DNA of 64,000 nt, taken from assembly GCA_024291935.2 (NCBI GenBank), contig JAGTYA010000024.1:8556001-8620000 (forward strand), given 5' to 3'. The position numbers were made by a program, and so were the translations under genes. The notes below the pieces were generated by a model. It ran no database searches and was not told the DNA's origin. It saw nothing but the letters and a program-made list of their open reading frames with translations. This stretch comes from Okapia johnstoni (lineage: Eukaryota > Chordata > Mammalia > Artiodactyla > Giraffidae). Below are positions 11,386-24,902 of the stretch, one piece after another (position 1 is the first letter of the stretch; the number at the start of each line of letters is the position of its first letter).

Positions 11386-12510
11386 TCTGCTGGTCGATAG
11401 TCCCGGAGGTCACTGGCAAGGAGTCCAAGTCCAAACTGAGGCACAGACAGCAGCTCCAAGACAGTGAGGAACTGCTGGCGCTGGTGTCACCTCCCACCTG
11501 CCTGCTGAGTGTCCCACTCCTGACCTGGTGGTCCAGACTCCTTCCTAGCAGGCCCCAGGGGACTTATCAGGGCTGGAAGCCATGCCAATGGGAGGGAATG
11601 AAGGGTGGAGTTTCCCATCAGCTGCAATCAGTGGGCCTCTGGGGATTCCCATTCCAACTGGTGACTGTCCCCAAGGCCCCTAATTGTCAGTGTATGCTGA
11701 ACAGCCGGGCAGAACTCTGGGCCTTCCAGCCTCTCTCTCACACAACAGCAGGGAACCTGAGTCTCAGTCCCATGGCTGATCTCATCAGACTCCCAACTCC
11801 AGGGAGTTGAGCTCTGGCCATTTGGTTTTAGAGCTGGCACTCAATCTTACCCTCTCCTGATTGCACCGATGGGCAAAATGAGGCCTGGTGACTTGCCCAA
11901 GATCGAGAATCCATCAAGGCAGCTCTTCACAGTGTCCACCACTGCCACAGCTTTATCAGACTGCATTGCCTAGCTCAGGGACCTTCTGGGGCTTTCAATG
12001 GTCTTACTGTGAAGGTCCCAAAGAGGTCGCACAGGTCCCAAGTTCTCTACCAGACTTCATTCACCAGACCCTCAAATTTCTCCTGCTGCCTTCCAGGAAG
12101 CTTCCACGCTCTTCTCCTCCAGAGAGCCTGCTAGGACCCACATTTCATTCTCCGTTGACCCAGGATGGAGTTTCCTGTACCTGCATGACTTGGTCAGTGG
12201 TGACCCCATGAGACTAGAGCTCTCCAGAATGAGGGCCAGTGTTTTACACCTTCAGACAGAGAGAGAGAGCAGGTGTTTCCATCAGAGAGGCACTCCCAAC
12301 CCTGAAGACCAGACTTTCACCCCCCAAATTTAGGATCCTAAGGCAGGAATTATCTCTCTACCATTAAGTCAAAAATTTTCAGGCTGTAGATTCTCTCTCC
12401 CATTAGACTGGAAGCTCTGGGGGACAGTCAGTGACTCTCCTGTCCGACAAAAGAGGCTTTTGAGGGGGCAAGGCTGCCCCCAAAGGTTTGGAGGTCTACC
12501 AGTCAGGCAC
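11386..12510. other. Intergenic gap between the ZPLD2-like gene start and the CATSPER4 3' end
   Basis: Contains the presumed ZPLD2-like promoter side (just above 11385) and a weak reverse MIR near 11830-11920. No other exon or RNA gene seen. Confidence 0.5.
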
Positions 12511-12529
12511 ATTGATCCCAACACAAAAC

Positions 12530-12535
12530 TTTATT
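12530..12535 (-). terminator. CATSPER4 poly(A) signal
   Basis: AATAAA on the minus strand, about 390 bases past the CATSPER4 stop codon. It is the first canonical signal downstream, so the transcript should end near 12510. Confidence 0.7.
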
Positions 12536-12926
12536 GTTGATACATGATACCTGGGTCCCACCGGCCTCATCTTTCTCCTCTCGATACTTGGGCCCATTTA
12601 GACTCCATCTAGTTCTGGTCTAGCAGGGGATCAGGGATGCCCATCCTTAGGGCAAATCTGGGCTGCCCTGGCCAGCACCCTCTTGTGGGCTCATCCTTGC
12701 TGTAAGGCTCCCACTCTCATCCACCATCTTTCTCCATCCGTGCTCCTCTGGACCTGGGGCTCACAGGCCCAAGCCCTAGAGATACCGCCCCCTTCCATCC
12801 CCAGGCATCTGCCCAGGTGTAAGGGAGAGGATGGGCTCAGGCCAGGATGTGACTAGTCATGCTAGCGATGCAGGAAGATGCAGCAGCTGGGTGTGGCTCA
12901 TGCCCGTTGCCTCCTGTACTGCGCCC

Positions 12927-15900
12927 TCAGCGGCTGGCTTTGTGTTTGCTAACATTTGTGTTGGATTCCTGAACCTGCAAACCAAGAGATCTTCTTGTCA
13001 GTCCCTCACCCCTGACATGGCAGACGCCCCCTTACTCCCCTCCTCCAGCTCAACAGTGGTTCATCCAGGCCTCCCAGGGAAGTCTTTCCCGTCTAACTCT
13101 TAGTCTCCTCTCTGACCGTGGAGCTCTCCTCTCAGGCCATAGACACCCACAAGGCTCCCAGGTCAGATGGTATGGGAAGCAGAGAAGGAAACGAAATGTG
13201 TGGGAATGTGCCTTGTTCTATGGGGCTTCCCAGGTGGCACCAGGGGCAAAGAACCCGCCTACCAATGCAAGAGACATGGATTTGATCTCTGGTTCGGGAA
13301 GATCCCCTGGAGGGGGGCATGGCCTTTTTCTCCCTAGAATTTTCCTTCCTCAGGAGGCTGCTCCTCTTATGTGCCCGACAAGACCTGGGAGGTCCTATGC
13401 CCCCCTGGTGGACCTAAGCATCTGCCACTAAGCAGGAACTGAGCCACTCAAGTCCCCTTAAGAGGAAGCTTGAGGGCACTGAAGACCAAGATGGCTCAGT
13501 GTGTGGAGCCCTACAGGAGGGGCAGGACCTCCCAGAAAAGCTGGAATCTAACCAGATGGGTGGTGACTGCTGGGGTGCCTGGGAGTCTAGGGGGGTGGGC
13601 CAGACCTTGAAAAAGTCAGAAACCTTGACTAAGGGGGTGGCGGCTGGGCTGGGTGAGGTGGTGGGGTAAGCATTGATTGGGTAGGAGAGGGAAGCTGAGA
13701 AACTGCACCTTTTCCCTGTTGACTAGCGCGGTGATCAAGTCTTGCTCGCAAGTCACCTCACGGATGTCCACAGAGGACCTGCTCTCCAAGGACATGTTCC
13801 ATGACAAGTGCTTCTGCATCAGCTCCTCCTCCTGCTCCTGGTTGAAGCGGATGGAGCGGACCTCGTCCACTATCCTGAAGGTGGAGGGGTGAGTGTGTTC
13901 CGAGGGAGGAGGTTGGGGGGCGGCCCTTCCACCTCTTCCCTGGGATCCAGCCCCCTGCGCCCTCCCCACCCTGACTCTGAGAGAGACCCAGGCCAAGGTT
14001 CAAGGCCCCTTGTGAGATTACGAGGAGGTATATATCCTGTACAGACAGGCTGGGGGGAGCCTGGGCAAGTCACTTTACCGCTCTGGGTCCCAGGGTCCCC
14101 GTTATCAAATGATGAGGGCATGAGGCCAGAAGAATCTGAGGGTCCCCTCAGCCCGGACTCATGAGACGCGGGGGGTACCCCCAGTACCCGCCCTACGTGT
14201 TGAGCTCATCGCGGATCTCCTTGTATTGCATCAGGTTCTCCTGTATCGCCTCGAGCACCAGGCAAAAGTTGTCACATGTCCTTTCCGAGATGTTTGTCAG
14301 GGGGCCCCCCATAAATGGCTCTTGGGGGACGCCAGATGTCTCCAAACGGGCAACTGCACAGTGCACTAGCGGCAGCTTGCTATTCTCACTTCCCTCCTTG
14401 TCGTCAACCTGGAGAGGGGAGAATGGAGAGGGAAGGATAGCTTAGCCGGTACCCCCTTCCCTGGCCCCTTCCTGCTTGACTTCATGGGGGACGAGTCTCA
14501 GGATGCCAGGGTTCTCATGCCCCTCGTTTCAGCTCCAACCAGTCTTAGCCTCCCTCCTTTACTGTGGGAGCGCAACTTGAAATGCAGAAGCCCGTCCCTC
14601 ACCTCTGAAAATTCTCACCCCTTTTCACAACTGAGTGCTTCCCCCATCATTTCCCTCCTGATAAATCCTACCCAGCAAACTTCTGAAGCCCTAACTACTC
14701 TTAGGTCACAGTCCACAGCCCTCAACACTTTACACAATACCCCCCCCCCCTTTTTGGAAGCTCTACCCCTGGATGAGTAACACTATAGCTAATGTTCATC
14801 GAGTTCTTTATATGTGCCAAGTACTGTTCATTGACCCATGAAATTGTCATAATAGCCCCATGAAGTAAATAGAATTATTATCACTTCCATTTTATAGAAG
14901 AAGAAATTGAGGTTTAGATTGGTTTAAATGCCCTAAGGTCACCCAGCTGCTCACTTTCGAGTTGTCACAGAGCAAGACATTAAGGAACATCACACCCCTC
15001 AGAAGCCCCAGTTGGTGAGTTGGCACTCAAAGTGGGGGTTGCTGCCTCCAGGCCTCAGGCTTGGTTTTCTTTAGGCCCTCGAGTGTGTGAGCGCACGCGC
15101 GCGTACACACACACACACACACACACACACTCAAGTTAGCACTCATACACACTCTCCCATTCCCCCCCTCTGCCCTCCCTATCTCACTCACCTCACTGAA
15201 GGCTATCTGATGCTGTTGCTCCTGTTCTGCCTTCATCATTTGCTCCAGATTGGTGGTCACCACGACGACCAACAGGTTGATGCCAATGAAGGCACCGATG
15301 GTGATGAAGATGGCAAAGTAGATGGCGCCCCCAATCTCCACTCCGTACTTCCTTGTCTCCATCCTGGAGATGGCAGTCAGGGGCCCTATCACCTCCCTGG
15401 CCCTTTGGGCCTCAGTTTCCTCATCTACGAGATGGAGAAATTATCTCAAAGCCTACTGGGACTTCTGCCGCCTCACTGCTGCTGTGCAGATCTAAGGCCT
15501 GACTCCTAATTGTCCCCACAGCTGCTCTTGACTGAGCACCCGCTGTACTGCCAGACAGCGGGCCGTCCTCAAGCCAGCCCTGCAAGGTGAGGATCCACAC
15601 ACAAGCATTATCAAATTTAATCTATTGGCTGTACTCTTTATCCTGTCATTCTTATTATAACTCAGGTTCGTTATAGAAAAATCAGAGGGAAAATATTTAG
15701 GAAAAAAAATCCCACCACTGTTAATATCTATTACAAACCTCCCATAAAATATTTTCCCAAATAATAGCTTTTGCTCTCTTGCTACGTGTGTGTGTGTGCG
15801 TGCACACAATGCCAGTCTCTACCAATCCTCAAACCAACCCATGACGTGGTAAAATATCGTATTATCATCTCCAGTTGACAGATGAGGAAACTGAGGCTCA

Positions 15901-18900
15901 GAAGGTTGCATGGCTAGTACAGTGGAGCAAAGACTCAAAAGCCCAGGCCACCTTTCTTGCACATTCCATGACTTGTCCACTGCCTATGACGTAATGGGTA
16001 ATGAGAGTAGAAGCCCCTTTACCAACTGGGCTTCTACTCTCACACGAGGGAGATAAAAAGAAATCAGACAGTGGGACACAGCCCCTGAAATGGCCTGGAA
16101 ACAAGTAAGATTTGGGCTAAATGGAAAGAGGTAAAGAATAGAACCCAGGCAGCCCTCTGCAGCTAAACATGACCTTGGACTGTGGGTCTCAAAATGAATA
16201 AAATGAGACCTTAAGTTCCCAGGAGTTGAGGCAGTCTGGTGGGCTCCAGTGTGGACTGGGAGCTGCCTTGGGACCCTAAGTGCAACCACAGACCTGCTGC
16301 CTGGCCCAAGGCCAAGCTGCGCAACTGCTGAGCATGAAGGGAGACTGCAGTCCATGAACAAGACTGCAGCGGGACTTTGAATATATGGAGTTTCACAGGG
16401 ACAAGGCTTCAAGTAGATTACAAAGCTAGAGGCCCCAGCCCCAGAAGTCTGCTTTCCTCCAGTTTAAAGCCCCAGGCAACCCCTCTCCTGCCACCCTCAT
16501 CCCAAGCCCTGGAGCCTCACTCCCACCTGAGAGCCCTTCTCCCTCCCCAGGTAGTTTTTTTTGCTCCTAGATGTCCCAGCCCCTCCCCACCTAGCTCAGC
16601 TAGACTGGGGGCCCGGAAGCCCCATGGGCACTCACTGAAAGTCATTGTAGATGTCCACCCAGCCATCCTGGGTGATGCAGATAAAGAGGGTATACAGGGC
16701 AACCTGCATGTTCTGGAAATGCATGGGCACGAACACACCAAAGAGAGTGACCCCAAACACGGAGAACACCTGCCAGAGAGATGGGAGACCCAACCTGGAC
16801 TTCACCCACGGGCCTGGGACACAGGACATGCAAAGGAGCTGCCAGGGGAATCACAGGGAGGTGGGCGTCTCCTCCTCTCATCTCCAAAGCCTCCTCCTCT
16901 CTGCTCCAGACACCCCGTATCCCCAGTGACCCAGGGGCCTGTTCGGGAAAGGGGGGAGGCTGGGGGCAGGGGAGGGCACTGACCAGCATGAAGAAGAGGA
17001 TGAGGACCATGATGTTGGCCATGTCGGGCACCGACTGCAGGATGACGCGAATGATCCGGGCCAGGGGCTCCACCGTCATGCACACATGCAGCAGACGAAG
17101 TGCCCTGCGGCAGAGCCTCTCAGGGGTGCCCCTCGGCCCTTCCCCGACCCCTCCTCCTCACAATCGCCCCACCTGCCCAGAAAGGCAGAGCTGATGCCCA
17201 CCTGCAACAATCCCTTCCCCTCTCTCCCAGGATGCAGACAGGTCCCTTCTTCGCTCTGAGTCCCCAGCTTACCTGAGGGTGTAGGTGATAGCGACGACAC
17301 TGAGTTCATTAACGAAAAACCCCAGGAGCAAGATAAAGATGATAAGGAAGTTGAGGATGTTCCAGCCGTCCTGGGGGGGGGTGGGCCAGCCCCAGCAGGG
17401 TCTGTCAGGCCCAGCCCATGGGTTCATCCTGGGTCCGCCCTCCCCACTCCCTCAGGATGGGGGACTCCACGGTGCTCTCGGAGCAGGGCCAGTCACGTGC
17501 CATCCACTGCGGTCCTGCTGTCACCCCCCAAACATGCCACAAAACACCCATGTGCTCGCTGTCTCATACACGCGTCCACAGCCAAGTGCAGTGTCTGAAC
17601 ACACAATCGAGTCCCTCATATATGCCAGTTCCTAAGCTGAGCGCCCACCTTGGCTAGTGTGCCGTTGACAAAGGCCTTGCCCTACAGTTAGGTGACCTGA
17701 GAGTGTTTGGATGCTCCGTCTTTGTGGGACACACACTACAACTAATACAATGAAAATAAATGAAAACACTAAGGAACAGGGCTTCAATAGCCACTTCAAA
17801 GGTGAACTAACTCTCACTGCAGAAGAAAGGCACAGTTTGCAAGCCCCGTGTCCAACACGGCACAAACTCTTCAGAATATGGATGCAGGAAGGAAGCTTAC
17901 ATGTATGACAAATTCAAGCACAACCACTACGGGGGAGATTTTCTCTAATAAACAGTCTGCATTTACCTTTGACCAGTGATCCCACTTCTAGAAATCCATC
18001 CCACACAAACTCTGGTACAACTACAAAATGACATTTGTAGAAGGCTGAAAATAACTAAACTGTCCAGCAATTATAATAGAACACTGGCTGGCTAAACTAC
18101 TGCACGTTCATTCAATGGAGTACAGACAATGAGAAAGGTCTCCATGTACTGACACAGAAAGACCCATTAAGTGACAAAAGTAAAGTGTACAACAGCATTT
18201 ACACTATGCTGCTGTACGGAAAGGGAGGACTAAAAATATATACATATTTGCTTATGATTGCAAAATAAACACTAGAAGGATAAACAAGAGATTATAACTA
18301 ACAAAGATTATCTGAAGAGGGTGGGGGTAGGGGAAAGGGATGAAGGGAGAGAGTAGAAACAAGAATTTTGTATGCTCCTTTCAGTACAGTTTTGACCAAT
18401 ATGTAGCTGCATTAAATATTCAAAAATAAAACAATTTTTTTTTCCTTTTTGAAAGAATATTATTTGGCTACAACAGGTCTTAGTTCCAGCATGTGGGATC
18501 TAGTTTCCTTGAACCTGGGTTTCCTGCATTGGGAGCATGGAATCTTAGCCACTGGACTACCAGGGAAGTTCCAAAAAAGAAAAACTATTTTATTTTGAAA
18601 AATTACTTTAATGGGAAAAAAGTTCTTAAACTTATTGGGCAGTCTAATAAACACAAGACCTCCTGGTATGTCACATTCAGAGTGTTGGTGCCTAAACATA
18701 CACAAGGAGACACAAGCCTGCCTGTCTACAGATCCATCCCTGTATCCATTCAATATTAAGTTCCTACTATATGCCACACCTCAAATCAGATCCTGAAGAT
18801 ACAGGATTTCTGCCCTGCTGAGCTCATAGGCTATTTTGAGGAAGGTGGACAGACAGTAAATTTTAACTCCTGGTGAGAGACTCCGGGAATTGGTGATGGA

Positions 18901-21900
18901 CAGGGAGGCCTGGCATGCTGCAGTCCATGGGGTCACAAAGAGTCATACATGACTGAGTGACTGAACTGAACTGAACTGAACTGAGAGGTGAGTACACAAT
19001 GTTAGGGAGACAGGGCAACAACTAACCTAGCTTGGGAGAAACAGGAAGACTTCCTGGAAGAGAAGACATCTGAATGAGTCTTCAGCTGTAAGTAGGAGAA
19101 AAGGAAGTGAGTAAGTAGTAAGGAGCTTTCATAGACTAGGTGTCAGCATGGACAAAGGCATGAAAGTGAGCAACAGCAGTGTGTGTATATGTGTGTATGT
19201 GCACGTGTGCACACTTGTAAGTGTGTCTTTAGGAATGTCACTACAAGTAGCTTGATGTAGCTGGAACACCCAAGGGTGAGGTGAGGAGTGATAAGGCTGC
19301 AAAAGCAGACAGGAGCCATTTCACTGAAAGCCTAAAGCACAACTGAGACAGGCTGGGACCTGGGACTCTCTGCTGCAGTGCTGCAATGCTTGCCCCTGGA
19401 CACACCTCTACTGGAGCAAGAAAATACAAAGAAACTATATGGGAATAAAAATAACTAAGTGCATGTGCAGATGGGACAAATTCTGGACAAAAGATACAAA
19501 AAGACCAAAAAACTCAATTGCCACTTCTAAAGAGCCAGGAGCAAAAACAGGATGTTGGGAGCAAAATCAGAGTATTGCCTATGCCCCCTGCACACAACAC
19601 TACCTACGGGATGGGCAAACCACCTAAGACACTGCTCCAGTCTGACCCCAGACACACCCTTACTCCCACCCCAGGTAAGGAACAACCTTGCCTCACATCT
19701 CAGGGATTGAGGGAACAAGACAATCTGTTACTTGTTCTCTTTCCCCTCTATAGCAGCAGGGGCCCTAAAAAGCCTTGCCTGAATCTCTTGTCTGGCCTCT
19801 AGTCAGTTTCTATTGATTGGAGAAGGCCAAGAACCCTGGTGGGTATTACAATGAGGCATTTAGACCTGATCCTATAAACAATTGGGAGCCACTAGAATGT
19901 TTAAGGGTACTCTGTCTTGGGCTTTGGGAAAACTATTTTGATGGCAGGTGGGGTACACTGGAAGCCATAGCAACAGCCTGGTAAGAGAAGACAAGACAGG
20001 AACTAGAATGGGGTACCAGAGCTGTAGAGGTGGCAAGAAAATTGAGAAATACTTAGGTGGTAAAATAGTAATTGTGGGGTAAGGAGGAGACAGGAGCCAC
20101 ACGAGCACCGTAGAAAAGGGAGAATTGGGGGCAAAACTTTGGGGATCCCCACGTGTCTGGGTAATATTTGAGATATTAACTTGCAGATTTTCCTCCCTCC
20201 CCTGCCTTCTCCCTTTCCATCCACCCATTAAGCGGGGACTAGTCCTTGTACACTGGGACCAGGAAAGGGGCTAGGGGTGGGGAAGAAGACAGCAGAGGGT
20301 CTCTAACAAGCCTTGGCTTTTGGCACTGGGAGGCTGGCCCCAGATAAAGGTTAGGGTTTGGGACATTTGTTTTCAGCCATTTGTTCTGGAGGGCAGTTTT
20401 GCCTTCCAGAGGACATTTGACAGTGTCTGGAGATATTCTTTATTGTCACAGCTAGGAAGATGCTCATGGCATCTAATGGGTAGAGGCCAAGAATGCTGCT
20501 AAACATTCTACAATGCACAGGACAGTCCCCTCCCAATAAAGAATTATAGGCCAATTATGTCAACAGTGCCAAGGCTGAGAAATCTTGTCCTTGAGGAGAT
20601 ATGCAGAGTGGCTGGGAGGAACACAAAATTTGCTCCCATTCTCTTGTGCTAATGAAACGCTAGAGTTTAGCCTTGAAAGTGCAGGCCCTCCTAACTGCTG
20701 CTGCAAATGAGACAGGTTGGAACCTGGGACCCTTTGCTGCAATGCTTGCACCTGGACAAACTTCCTCAAGCAACAAAATACAAATAAACTGTAAGAGACT
20801 AAAAATAACTGCCTGCATGAGCAGCTGGGGCAAATTATGGACAACAAGATACAAAAAGGCCAAATAGCCCAAATGCCACTTCTGAAGAGCATGGAGCAAA
20901 AGCAGGAGGTTGGGAGCAAATGCAAGAGGTCAAAAGCAGTAAGCAAAAGCAGTACTTGCACATGCCTCCTGCACACAACAGCACCAAAAGGGCATGCAAA
21001 CCACCTAAACCACCCCTCCAGTCCGACCCCTGGTCACACCACTACCCTCACCCCATACAAGGAGTCAGGGAGAGATAAGCAAAGGAAACTGTTACTTGTT
21101 CTCACTCCCCACTGCTACTGCAGAGGCCCCAACAAAGCCTTGCCTGAATTTCTTATCTAGCCTCTGAACAATTTCTATGAGCAACAAAAGAAATCTCAGG
21201 ACTACTTTTACATAAGAAATGCTCTCTCTTAGGGAACAAATATCTGCCTGTATGCTAGAGCTAGTTCTGAAGAATGGTACATTGAAATATTCACAAAATC
21301 ATGGTACCTATTCTCCCCTCCACCATGGAGACAAGTAAATACGCACCATCCTATTCTATTTTCTGTTAATAAACATCGTCCCAAGTGTTGTTCTCACAAA
21401 GCACGCTTTAAGACATCCATACTTTAGAAATATTGTTCTAGGTTCCACATTCTGTGTTCTATGAAGTGACACTTCTAAGCCCTGGAAAGCTTGTAATTTT
21501 AGTTGGTTGTCCTGCTAATGGTATTTAAATGATGCTTCCTTTTTTTTTTTTTGTAGTTTCTTATTGTTTATTTTTATCTGCATTCTTGAATAAGCTAAGA
21601 ACATCTAAGTGGGTATCGTTGAATGTTACAAAGAGAACGACAAAGATGAATAAGATAAATCAAAACTTGACTACAGCTTACTTCGTTTGCATCTATTTTA
21701 TTTTATTTTATTTTTTGTTTGCATCTATTTTAAAACCACAGCATTCTTTCACATTTCCAAGAAAATTCCTGTTCCAAAGCTATGTTATCTTGTTCTGGAT
21801 CCCAAAAAGATGCAAGGATTTTCTGAATTGCACTACACAGTACCAAAACTCTTATTCTTAGATCTGACAGACAACAACAAATGTGTGATCCGTGTCATTC

Positions 21901-24860
21901 GTAAACTTGGATTCTGAATCTATGTAAACATTCTAGGAAAAGAAACAACATTTGAAAGGTAATAGTGTAAAACAGGAACACAAGGAAGATACATATTATG
22001 CCATTTCCAGCCCCACTTTAGCCTCTCACTACTTAAAAGGTTGGCAGTATTGGTCAAACAAAGTGAAGAAGCTGCCTGAGAACTCACTGGGGGGTGGACG
22101 GATTGCTGGGTGGAAACTTGGAGCAGGCAATGGCCTTGGCAGGAGCACGAGACCTAACTCGAGATCTCCCTCGGGCTCTCTTTCCCTCTTCTCTCAAAGC
22201 TTCCACATAATGGAACGGGAAAGCACTAAGGATGGTACCATTGATCTTGGCCAAAAACTCCAGCACCTTCATCTTGTTGGTTTCAGCGTGGGCTCTTGGG
22301 CCCCACAGGAACTCATAGCTCAGGGGATCGCTGTCGGGAATCTGACGATACACCAGGTACTTCTGCTGCACCAACTCTTCCGTGCTGAGCTTCCTGGGAT
22401 CCCCAAAGATTACATGCTGCTTTCCATCATAGATGCCCAGAATATTCAGGAACTCCCAGACATCAGCCTCAGAGGTGCGGTTGCCATTCAGGTAGATCAC
22501 ACTGAGCAGAGGCATCAGAAGCCCATTCTTTGGTACCCCCAAGTTGCTGCTCAGCACCCCATCATTGATGAGGCCTACCTTGCTGACCAGGGTATAGGAG
22601 TAACCATTCGGCTTGACTTCCTTCAAGTTAAGACCAAAGGCCAACTCCATGAACTCAGCTGCTCTCCTGAGGATCTCAGGGAAGCGTGTCTTGTACCTTT
22701 TGTGAAAAAGCTTCAGCATATCTATCTTCCTAATGGGCTATTTCATCTGAAACTTCTCTAGCATGAAATGCATCAACACCCCTGCCTTCTTGGTCAGAGG
22801 ATCTGGGGGAGCGGTCTTAGCAGATGTTGAGGCCTTGGAAGAATTTTTACGTTCCTTAACTCGGCACCTGGCATGTACTTGAGATCTTGGGCCTGAAGCC
22901 CCTGCAACAGGAGAGCTAGTGGCTGCAGCTCCCTGAGGCTTCTGACCCGCACCAGCAGCGGGGGAGCCTGAGGGAGTACTCCCAGAAGTAGGGGTGGGGG
23001 GGGCAGCGGCCTGAGCATCCCCGAGATCCTTGGTCTCCGTGCATGCCTGGTGGCATTTCTCTCGCGCACGGCGCTTGCACTTCTGCCCCCGAGGCATGAC
23101 TATCTGCAGGCACAGCAGGCAGGGGACCGGGCAGGCTAGTAGGTGATGCTGGAACCTTGGCTCCGGATGTGTCCTGGACAATCAACCTCCGCAGAACAGA
23201 CGCCATAGCAAGCGGTGGACCTCCTCGCCTCAGAAGCGGAAGTGGAGAGGATGCTTCCTTTTTAAGAGGGCTTCCCTGGTGGCTCAGATGGTAAAGAGTC
23301 TTCCTGCAGTGTGGGAGACCCGGGTTTGATCCCTGGGTGAGAAAGATCCCCTGGAGAAGGAAATGGCAACCCACTCCAGTATTCTTGCCTGAAAAATCCC
23401 ATGGATGGAGGAGCCTGGCAGGCTACAGTCCATGGGGTCGCAAAGAGTCGGACACGACTGAGCGACTTCACCTTCTTTCTTTTCCTTTTTAAGAAGGTAT
23501 AAAGATTTGATGGGTAATTTTTTAAAAGCCTCTTCTTGCACATGCCCAAAGGCAAGATAAATCCCTTGACTCCAGAAATCCTTTGACTCTAGAAGTCCTA
23601 TTTAAACAAAGAATTTGAGTCTTTGTTTCATTTTACATACTGTTAAGATCTGTTCCTACCCACATATCTTTTTGATACTCTCCCAAATAGGAGTCAGCAA
23701 ACTATAGCTCAAGGCCACATCTGACCAGCAGCCTCTTTTTTTAAGGCCCACCGGTTTAGAATGATTTTTATATTTTTAAATGGTTGGGGGGAAATCAAAA
23801 GGAAAATAATATTTTGTGATATGTAAAATCTAAAGTTCAAATGTCCGTATCAACAAATAAAATTTACCTAGAACATAGCCATGCTCATTTGTCTATATAC
23901 TGTCTATGGCTGCTTTGGGCTCTCACAGCAGAGATGAGTGTTTGCAACAGAGACTATATGGCCCACAAAACTTAAAATATTTATCTGGCCCTTGAGAAAA
24001 TTATAGGGAAACCTCCCTGCAATGCAATTGGATGGCCAAAAGGGGGCGCTCTCATGAAGTACCACTAGATTACTAGTCGATTATAGGAAGAATTGTCCAT
24101 TACAGACTCAACAGAATAATCACCAATGGAGAAAGAATCATCAATTATAGGCCCCACAGGAAAAGAGGTACATAGCATCTCCTGCAAGAAATTTAATATT
24201 ACAGCAACTCAGCTAATAAGACCATCTCACCCTGCACTCTCACTTTTCTCCAACAGATTTTGGTTCAAATCAACCTCTTCTAACTGCCTCCTTTTTCTCC
24301 ATAAAATAACGTTCCTCTCCATTTTTGGACTTGCTGTGGCTTTTGCTGTAGCTTGCTAGTCCTGAATTGCAAATCCTCGTCTAGTCCCAAATAAACCCCC
24401 CACTTTGTTTTGCTGGTAAAATAACTGACTTAATTATTTTTAAGGTCAACACCCTTTACAGAAAATCTCTGTTGACCCCTCTGCTCTTGAACCCTGTAAA
24501 TTAAGCTGTGCGTGTGTGCTAAGTCACCTCAGTTGTGTCTGATTCTTTGCAACCCTATGGACAGTAGCCTGCCAGGCTCATCTGTCCATGGGATTCTCTA
24601 GGCAAGAATACTAGAGTGGGTTGCCATGCCTTCCTCTAGGGGATCTTCCTGACTCAGGGGTAAGTTAAGGTGGATACTCTGAATTGCATTTCTCTGATAA
24701 GGAAATCAAGGTTTTCCCAAGAGCGCAGAACTAGGGAAAGCTGGATCAGGAACTGGGACTCAGGAAGGCTGCACTTCCAGGACAAATTACTTTCTGCCAC
24801 ATCACAGACATCTCACAAGTCGGTCTTTCTCTCTGCATGTGTGCGCATGAACATACACAT

Positions 24861-24902
<42 letters not shown>

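Noticed and set aside
22916..23374. Frame upstream of and overlapping the MAGEB start (MASVLRRL...) as a separate gene
   Set aside because: It is an out-of-frame reading through the retrocopy 5' UTR and the neighbouring SINE.
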